Positions 57,091 through 64,000 of a DNA stretch of 64,000 bases are shown one piece after another. Position numbers and translations under genes: made by a program. The notes beneath the pieces were generated by a model. The model worked only from the letters and a program-made list of their open reading frames with translations. It did not search any database and had not been told where the DNA came from. Each line of letters starts with the position of its first letter. The stretch's first letter is position 1. Origin of the DNA: Galeopsis tetrahit (Eukaryota > Streptophyta > Magnoliopsida > Lamiales > Lamiaceae); contig OY776124.1 of assembly GCA_963675135.1 (NCBI GenBank), positions 7,454,677 through 7,518,676 of the forward strand. The letters are read 5' to 3'.

Positions 57091-60000
57091 CTATATACAA
57101 ATAGAATCCATATCTATCAATCCTAAGCTAATGCATAACTCTCTGAATCTCACTTCAGCCAATGGTTTTGTAAAAATGTCAGCTCTTTGAATATCAGTAT
57201 GAATCTTTTCCATCCTAATATTTTTCTTTTCAACATGATCCCTAATAAAATGATGCCTAATGTCAACATGCTTGCATCTAGTATGTAGAACGGGATTTTG
57301 TGTGATGGCAATGACACTATTACTGTCACAATATATAGGTACATTAGATTCTACAATATTGTAGTCTCTGAGTTGTTGTATTAGCCAAAGAAGCTGACTA
57401 CAACAACTACCTGCAGCCATATATTCTGCTTCAGTAGTAGAAGTTGCCACACTTGTTTGTTTCTTTGAAAATCATGAAATGAGCTTAGTTCCTAAGAATT
57501 GACATGAACCTGAAGTATATTTTCTATCTATTTTGCAACCTCCAAAGTCCGAGTCTGAATAACCACTTAAAGATATATCATCATCTGCAGGATACCATAA
57601 TCCTCGATTAATGGTCCCCTTTAGATATTTCAATATCCTTTTGGCAGCTTCCAGATGACTTTCTTTGGGGTTTGCTTGAAATCTTGCACATACTCCAACA
57701 GAAAAGGCAATATCAGGTCTGCTGGCAGTTAGATAGAGTAGAGAGCCAATTAAAGCACGATAATGAGGTTGGTCAGAAGACTTACCTCCTTCATCAGGAT
57801 CCATTCTGTATGTAGGTTGCATGGGCACACCAACTGTCTTACAGGTTTTTATACCAAATTTATCTAGCAAATTCTTAGTGTATTTTGCTTGATTTATAAA
57901 GATACCTTATGTAGTTTGTTTTACTTGAAGACCAAGAAAATATGTCATTTCACCTATCATAGACATTTCAAATTTACTTTGCATGAGTGTAGAAAAGCTT
58001 TCACTCAAGGTTTTGTTGGGTGATCCAAAAATAATATCATCCACATAAATTTGAACAAGTAATATATCATTACCTTCTTGTCTTCGAAACAAAGTTCTAT
58101 CAACTTTGCCTTTAGTAAAACCATTTTCAAGTAAGAATAGAGAAAGTGTATCATACCAGGCTATTGGGGCTTGTTTCAGTCCATAGAGTGATTTCTTTAA
58201 CCTGTATACTTGGTGACTATTCACTTCAAAACCAGGTGGTTGTTCCACATAAACTTCTTCAGCAAGTATACCATTCAAAAATGCACTTTTCACATCCATT
58301 TGATACACAGTAAATTTCATATGTGCAGCATAAGCAAGGAACAATCTTATAGCTTCTAGTCTAGCTACAGGAGCAAAAGTTTCATCATAATCAATACCCT
58401 CAGCTTGAGAGTAGCCCTGAGCAACTAATCTAGCTTTATTTCTAACTACAAGATCATTTTCATCCTTTTTGTTCTTGAAAATCCACTTAGTGCCTACAAC
58501 ATTATGATCACTAGGTCTATCAACAAGTTCCCAAACTTCATTTCTAGTGAACTGATTAAGTTCCTCTTGCATGGCTATAATCCAGTTGCTATCACTTAAA
58601 GCTTCATTCACAGTTTTAGGCTCAATGGATGATAGAAAACAACACCAGCAAAATAGAGACTTACTAGGTTCTTCCTGGGAATCAAACAATTGTTTTCTAG
58701 TTTTAACACCTTTACTAGAATCACCTAGAATCAGATCAGTAGAATGAGCAGACTTCCATGTCCTTCTATTCTTAACAGAAATGCTATCATCATTTATATC
58801 ATGCAAATCATCATGCAGATCAGTATCATTTATATCAGCAGATTTGTTCATAGGAGAGCAGTCATTCAATTCTGGTATATCAGAAGTTTTAGATGACTCA
58901 CCTTTGTCTTTTACCTTTTCTTTTTCAGAATCTTGATCTAGGACATTCAGGAAAGGATTATATGCTTGTACAGATTCATATATTTCTGCATCATCATCTT
59001 CTTTGTTGGTTTGAAGCTTTAGTTTGTCAATTTTCTTACTGAGCTGATGATCAGCAGAGTCCTGCACATTCTCATCAAAGACTACATGGGGTGTTTCTTC
59101 CACACATAGGGTAGAGTAATTAAACACTCTAAAAGCTTTGCTTACTGAAGAGTATCCTAAGAATATCCCTTCATCAGCTTTTGCATCAAAGGCATTTAGC
59201 TTACTTTTGCCATTGTTATGTATGAAACACTTACATCCAAAGATATGAAAATAAGAAATTCTAGGTTTTCTGCCTTTCCATGCCTCATAAGGTGTTTTAC
59301 CATGCACCTTATTAAGAGCACTTCGATTTTGGGAGTGGCAAGCTGTATTAATGGCTTCAGCCCAAAATTTCTGAGGTGTGTTGAATTCTGCAATCATTGC
59401 TCTGCAAGCTTCTTTTAGTGTTCTGTTTCTCCTTTCTGCAACACCATTTTGTTGAGGGGTTCTGGCTGCACTTGTCAAATGCTGTATGCCAAACTTAGAA
59501 CAGTAGTCAGAGATGTAACAGTTAATAAACTCAGTCCCCTTGTCACTCCTAATTTTGACAATGGGATGACCCTTTTCAACCTGCAACCTCTTTAATAGAT
59601 CTGGAAGTAGTGTTTGTGTATCACTCTTTTTGTGTAGAAAGACTACCCAAGTAAACTTAGAGTAATCATCTACTACAACTAGAGTATACCTTCTTCCATT
59701 CAATGTAGGAGGGTTGATAGGACCATGAAGATCCATATGCAAGAGTTCTAAGACTCTGCTTGTTGAAAGAGTTGGAATGGACTTAAATGAAACCTTTACC
59801 TGTTTACCTTTTTGACAGGAGTCACATACTTGTGATTTAGAATAGATTTCATTAGGAATGCCCTCAACAAGATGTTCTCTAGCAATCTTGTTGATTATCT
59901 TAAAGTTCAGATGGCAGAGGCGTTTATGCCAGAGCCAACTGTTTTCTTTAGGACTCTTAGTAATAAGACAAGCATTCTTAGGACAACTATTCCAATTCAC

Positions 60001-60372
60001 AATGTATACACTTCCTTGTCTTGTGCCAACAAGTAGAACATTGTGAGTCCTTTTGTCTATTATTTCACATCTTCTGGTCTTGAACTGAACTTTGTATCCC
60101 CTGTCACAGAATTGAGATACAGATAACAAATTATATTTCAAACCTTCAACATAAGAGACATCTTGGATTTCAACATCTCCATTCTTGATGAATCCAAATC
60201 CTTTTGTTATTGCCATGGAGCTGTCTCCAAAGATGACTTTTGGTCCTTCCTTCTCATGATAGTCAGTAAGCAAGGCCTTGGTACCAGTCATGTGGTGTGA
60301 ACACCCACTGTCTATGTACCAGGTCTCACCAACTGAACCACCTTTCTTGTATAAGTCCAGTCGATCCTGCAA
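57091..60372 (-). pseudogene. Copia pol polyprotein with two internal stops
   Basis: Domains in order: aspartic protease (WYIDSGCSHHMTG, residue about 20), integrase zinc finger HHCC (about 147-187), integrase core (HMDLHGP about 212, IRSDKGTEF about 275, QQNGVAERRNRT about 310), reverse transcriptase (WIFKNKKDE about 630, MDVKSAFLNG, YGLKQAP, YVDDIIFGSP about 776) and RNase H (TEAEYMA, VDIRHHFIRDHV). A TAA at 57907-57909 interrupts the frame just after RT. A TGA at 57472-57474 interrupts it before the RNase H TEAEY block, where family members have Trp. The frame is otherwise continuous. The first codon at 60370-60372 is TTG, so the true start is set by how gag-pol is joined. Confidence 0.9.
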
Positions 60373-60423
60373 GGTAGTGATCTTAATAATTTAGGTACCC
60401 TAGTTTATTGGGGTCATTGGGGG
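60373..60423 (-). other. gag-pol junction with three in-frame stops
   Basis: gag and pol share one frame but are separated by TAA (60424-60426, ending gag), TAG and TAA within 51 nt. GGGTACC occurs twice about 40 nt apart, and pol opens after CTACCTTGCAG, which looks like a splice acceptor. Pol expression by simple readthrough of three stops is unlikely. Splicing, frameshifting or decay are options. Confidence 0.6.
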
Positions 60424-62964
60424 TTAGCAGTGAGAGGTACCCAAATGAACATTGAGGATTTGAATAAATGGACCGGACCTCTTCAGTTTCCTTCCAAATT
60501 TATCACAGAACAGTACTTTGTTAACCAATTCAGAATTATCAGCAGACTTAGGATCTATTTTTCTGAGATAGCCTTTCCTTGGTTCTATCCCTTTTTCAGT
60601 AAGATCAGTATGTCTGTGATAGTTTGAATATGGTCTGAAAGCATGTGGACCATAAGGCTTATAGATGTGTTTTGGTCTTTCCTCTCCAATGGTATCATAA
60701 GATAAAGGTGGAGGATAAAGAACAGGTTTGTTATGATAATGAGGCACAAATCTCCTAGGTTTAGTTGAATACAGCTGAGACTGCCTTATAAAAGGAGGTC
60801 TAGGCTGTTCCCAACTTGCCTGTGCTTGTCTTGACCTACTGTTCTGAGTTTGTCTCTTCTGATACCAGGACTGATCTGATCTGGTCAGAGGAGTATAACT
60901 CTTCTGGTATGGTCTTGACTGTACTGGTCTTAATACATTCTTCATTTTACCATTCTTGGTAGTAGGAGGGATGTATTTAGACTGTAATTTGAGTTTTGGA
61001 TCATCATCATAAGTCATAGGTTCTTTTCCTTTATCTAGTTGCAAAGAACTTGAACTAGCTCCATTAGTGTTCTTAAATTCTGAAGTAGAGGAACTAGGCA
61101 GATCAGTACCTATCCCACTTTTATCATTTGGAGCTCTATATCTGTCTGAGATAGTTTGATTAATCTTAGTAGAGTTAATCATCCCAGATAGCTTTCGATC
61201 TAGGCTCACTACTTCAGATTCTAAGAATCTATTGCGCTCTTCAAGTTTTTCACACTTAATCTTTAAATCATTGAATTCATTAGTCTCTTTGGCTTGAGTT
61301 TTAAGCATACCCTGATATAGTTTATCAATAGATGCATACTTTTCTTGGAGTTGGGACAACTCTTCTGATAGCCTTGCATTTATGACAGCTATATTAGGAT
61401 CTACTTTTGACTGAGCTTCTTTCAGATTAATGATTTCTTGCTTTAAAGATATATTCTCATCACTAATTTCAATGAATGCTTTGTTAGCTTGTAGAAGGTC
61501 TTCTTCAGTCACTCCTTGGGAATGATGAAGACTACTTCCTACACTGCTATCAGCAACATCACTTTCATCAGTGACAGAATTTTTACAAGATTGAAAAGAG
61601 TTAGCAGATGATACCTCATCATTTATTTTGGCCATCATTACCAGTCCATCATCTGCTATGAAGGCTTCATCTTCATTACTATAGGGGTATTCAGATGAAG
61701 ACGATGGCAACTCTTCTGATTCCGAATCAGAATCATTGTATGCCATCATTGCCTTCTTACCCTTGGCATATTTTCGATCTCTTCTGGCTTTCCTTTCTTC
61801 TCGATCTTCAGAACTCAGATCAGGACATTCATAAGCATAATGACCTGGCTTATCACAATTATAGCAAATAGGATTGTTAGAAGTTCTCTTAGGAGGTGAA
61901 TGATTTCGGTTCCTGTCATGCTTGTCAATTGAGTTCCTGTCTTTCTTATCAGAATACTTTCTATCCCTCTTATCAGATGAGTTCCTATCTCTCCTGTTCT
62001 CATTAGAGATCTCATCCCTTCTTTCAGAAGAGTTTTGATCCCTTCTGTTCACAGAAGAGTCCCTGTTACTAGAACCCTTGGTTTCCTTATAGAATCTCTT
62101 GTATCTACCATACCTCTTATTTAGTCTATCAAATCTTTTGATCATAAGGCTCATCTGATCTTTCAGACTAAGATCAGAACTGTCTAGTTCATCTTTTATG
62201 CTTGAGGCCTTAGACTTAGATGATCTAGACCCCTTAGAGGTAGAGGCTTTAAAAGCTATGTCCTTAGAGGCATCCTTATCCTTATGAATCACAGTAATAG
62301 GATCTTCTTCATCTAACTCAAACTCAAGTGCCTTAAGTGTTTGGAACATAGTTTCTGCTGGCCAAGAATCAATGTCTTGTGTGGTTTTAATGATCATCTT
62401 GACCATTTTCCACCTTTCATCCAAAGCTTTCAAGATTCTCAAGTTAACTTCTCTTTCAGTATAAGTCTTTCCTAACACATCAAGATCATTCAAAATTTTG
62501 GTAAATCGAGTATCCAATTCATCAATTGATTCACCTGGCTTCATCTTAAATGTTTCAAACCTTTGGACAGCTGTGGATAATTTGCTTTCTTTGATCAGTG
62601 TAGTACCTTCACAAAGAATAGCCAATTTGTCCCACATTTGCTTTGCAGTCTTACATTTTAACACTTTACCAAGACACTCATTTGGCAAGGTGTGTAAAAT
62701 ATAATTCTTAGCAAGACTATCCAAATTGTTTTGTCTCATTTCTTCAGAAGTCAGTTCTGACCTTGGTTTAGGGACCAGTGCTCCAACTGGTTGAGAAGGA
62801 TCCAGAACAGCAGTGTTTTCCACCATGGTGACAATTGGTCCTTCAGTCACCACAGACACCATCAGATCATGTGTTGAGCTAAAAATGGCCTCCATCCTAA
62901 GCTTCCAGTAGTCATAATCTACAATCTTGAACTTAGGCAGTTTGTTCACATTAGTGTCATCCAT
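60424..62964 (-). CDS. gag: Copia Gag (846 codons)
   Basis: Capsid/nucleocapsid precursor that packages the element RNA. It starts at an ATG 160 bp inside the 5' LTR. An N-terminal gag region (YDYWKLRMEAIF) is followed by a UBN2-type capsid core at about residues 95-220 (KQMWDKLAILCEGT, ESIDELDTRFTKILNDL). A repetitive Arg/Asp/Ser tract lies at about 300-350 (RRDxNSS / KRDRKxSDK units). One CCHC zinc knuckle CYNCDKPGHYAYEC lies at about 366-379, then an acidic Ser-rich stretch. A long coiled coil (about 490-600) and a basic Pro/Tyr/Gln-rich tail follow. It is much longer than most Copia Gags, as in Sireviruses. The frame is fully open. Confidence 0.9.
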   Translation of the reverse strand: MDDTNVNKLPKFKIVDYDYWKLRMEAIFSSTHDLMVSVVTEGPIVTMVENTAVLDPSQPVGALVPKPRSELTSEEMRQNNLDSLAKNYILHTLPNECLGKVLKCKTAKQMWDKLAILCEGTTLIKESKLSTAVQRFETFKMKPGESIDELDTRFTKILNDLDVLGKTYTEREVNLRILKALDERWKMVKMIIKTTQDIDSWPAETMFQTLKALEFELDEEDPITVIHKDKDASKDIAFKASTSKGSRSSKSKASSIKDELDSSDLSLKDQMSLMIKRFDRLNKRYGRYKRFYKETKGSSNRDSSVNRRDQNSSERRDEISNENRRDRNSSDKRDRKYSDKKDRNSIDKHDRNRNHSPPKRTSNNPICYNCDKPGHYAYECPDLSSEDREERKARRDRKYAKGKKAMMAYNDSDSESEELPSSSSEYPYSNEDEAFIADDGLVMMAKINDEVSSANSFQSCKNSVTDESDVADSSVGSSLHHSQGVTEEDLLQANKAFIEISDENISLKQEIINLKEAQSKVDPNIAVINARLSEELSQLQEKYASIDKLYQGMLKTQAKETNEFNDLKIKCEKLEERNRFLESEVVSLDRKLSGMINSTKINQTISDRYRAPNDKSGIGTDLPSSSTSEFKNTNGASSSSLQLDKGKEPMTYDDDPKLKLQSKYIPPTTKNGKMKNVLRPVQSRPYQKSYTPLTRSDQSWYQKRQTQNSRSRQAQASWEQPRPPFIRQSQLYSTKPRRFVPHYHNKPVLYPPPLSYDTIGEERPKHIYKPYGPHAFRPYSNYHRHTDLTEKGIEPRKGYLRKIDPKSADNSELVNKVLFCDKFGRKLKRSGPFIQILNVHLGTSHC

Positions 62965-63110
62965 GTTTGATCAGACAAATAGGATCAGTAGTATAGCAGA
63001 TAGTTTTCAAGTATTCAGATAGTGACAAATATCAAGAAATAGTAGCAAGATCAGTAAGATTTCCCTCAAGATCTGTAAGGTTATCAAGAAACAGCAGTCC
63101 AAAGAACTAC
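62965..63110 (-). other. Copia 5' leader
   Basis: About 145 bp between the PBS and the gag ATG, with several AGATCAGTA/GATCAGTAAG phrases on plus. It presumably holds packaging signals, which cannot be read from sequence alone. Confidence 0.5.
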
Positions 63111-63123
63111 TGCTCTGATACCA
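63111..63123 (-). promoter_or_regulatory. Primer binding site, initiator tRNA-Met type
   Basis: The minus strand reads TGGTATCAGAGCA two bases after the end of the 5' LTR. TGGTATCAGAGC is the classic plant Copia PBS complementary to the 3' end of initiator methionine tRNA. Confidence 0.9.
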
Positions 63124-63125
63124 CT

Positions 63126-64000
63126 TGTTGGTCCCAAAGTTGAGTTAAGATTGAGTAAGCTAAGAAAGTCTAGAGGGGAGGGGTGAATAGACTTTCTAAA
63201 ATCTTTCAAAATATCAGAGTTTATAATGCGGAATAGTGTTCTGAATAGTACTGTTCTTACTGAGTCAGATCAGTACTTCCAGTTTTTAGATTTATACTCA
63301 ACTTTTATTTAGATCTTTACTTAGTAAATTCTACTGTTCTTGTTTAAACAAATATCAACCAAATATCAAACAGAAAATAAAGAACACAGAATTTTATAGT
63401 GGTTCGACCAATAAGTCTACATCCACTCTCACAATCCCAGTTGTGATGTTTTATTACTCTTCCTTGAGTTTCTTGTGGCTTAAAGTCCCAAGACTAAGAC
63501 TGTGATCTTATCGATTACACTTCCAAGTGTATCTTCGATCTACTAGTAATTCTACAAGTAACTAGCACACTTGTTTACAACAATACAAACTTAAAACTGA
63601 AAAGTAAAACTTCTCTTTGAGTAGCCTTTGATTTCTTCTCTTCAATTCAGTGGCTTCTCCTTGGTTCTTGATCTCTTCAACTCTGTGAGTTCTTCAATGC
63701 TCTGTAGACTTAGATTGCTTGTGAATGCTTTATGATCAGTAGTCTTAGCAGTAGGAGATCACACAGTATTTATAGAACTTAGTATGACAGTTAGCAGTTT
63801 GTGAACTAACTCTCAACTAACTCTAAAACTGTTTTTGTTATAACTTCTTCTTGTAACCGACTTTGTAACTTCCTTCTTATTCCAAGTCAGCATCTCTTCA
63901 ATAAATCTTCAGTTACTCTTTAAATAAGTTTTCCAAACTTATTCTTCAAATTCACCAAATCAGCACAGTAACTTACTGTTCTGATTTTTACTGTTCTTAG
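63126..64000 (-). repeat. Copia 5' LTR (partial, 875 bp visible)
   Basis: Gap-free match to 51100-51974. By eye three substitutions are seen (near 63683, 63728 and 63996). The remaining about 547 bp lie beyond the window. Confidence 0.9.
63767..63774 (-). promoter_or_regulatory. Putative TATA box of the Copia 5' LTR
   Basis: The minus strand reads TATAAATA within CTAAGTTCTATAAATACTGTG. The same site occurs at 51741-51748 in the 3' LTR. Transcription of the element would start about 30 nt downstream, near 63735, leaving the R-U5 part of the LTR in the transcript. Confidence 0.5.

Larger units (their letters stand above)
51100..64000 (-). mobile_element. Young Sirevirus-like Ty1/Copia retrotransposon (5' LTR runs off the window)
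   Basis: Minus-strand order: 5' LTR (63126 to beyond 64000), initiator-Met PBS, gag, pol (protease, integrase, RT, RNase H), about 1.2-kb spacer, extra 1051-codon ORF, PPT, 3' LTR (51100-52521). Integrase before RT makes it Ty1/Copia. Very long gag with coiled coil, large size and an extra 3' ORF point to the Sirevirus lineage. If the 5' LTR equals the 3' LTR in length, the element ends near 64547, about 13.4 kb. The visible LTR parts differ at three sites in 875 by eye, so insertion was recent. pol carries two stops, so this copy needs help to move. Confidence 0.9.

Overview
The window is nuclear DNA of a flowering plant, most likely a eudicot. It is strongly AT-rich and full of plant-type transposons: Sirevirus-like Copia, Helitrons, PIF/Harbinger, hAT, MULE- and Stowaway-type MITEs, a tRNA-derived SINE and a LINE stub. 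It also holds fragments of plant-specific genes (FAR1-related, wall-associated kinase, DIVARICATA-type MYB, PHD/GNAT protein). I see no intact host gene, no complete tRNA or rRNA gene and no CRISPR array. The species cannot be named from the sequence.

Left part (1-13.9 kb): a MULE-like element carries a broken FAR1-related gene (242-2110). It is followed by a palindromic MITE, a mini-CACTA element, and a run of minus-strand Helitron ends (CTAG termini near 3195, 4229, 5121 and 8240) with decayed PIF1-helicase C-termini. A minus-strand SINE with a 17-bp target-site duplication (TSD) sits at 13670-13822.

Middle (14-28 kb): a series of host-gene fragments (RPA/OB-fold, PHD-GNAT, WAK) lies upstream of a multi-exon Helitron Rep/PIF1-helicase gene on the plus strand. 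That gene has at least six in-frame stops. It ends at a well-formed Helitron 3' hairpin and CTAG at 27651-27678, and a Stowaway MITE lies in its last intron.

27.7-35.4 kb is a nest of small transposons. A hAT sits in a Stowaway that sits in another Stowaway. A 9-bp-TSD MITE sits in a further Stowaway. A 9-bp-TSD element carries telomere-like repeats. Another 9-bp-TSD element sits in a truncated LINE. 35.5-40.4 kb holds two adjacent foldback-type elements whose inverted arms are built of about 54-bp tandem repeats and which share a GC-rich cargo.

40.8-50.3 kb contains three PIF/Harbinger copies (one with a transposase remnant), a long-TIR element, a Tourist-like MITE, a solo LTR with a 5-bp TSD, and two copies of an inverted MYB gene fragment.

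The right end (51100 to beyond 64000) is a young, very large Copia element on the minus strand with the layout LTR, initiator-Met PBS, gag, pol, long spacer, extra 1051-codon ORF, PPT, LTR. The visible 875 bp of the 5' LTR differ from the 3' LTR at three positions by eye, yet pol has two internal stops. The extra ORF is open throughout. It is the most unusual coding sequence in the window.
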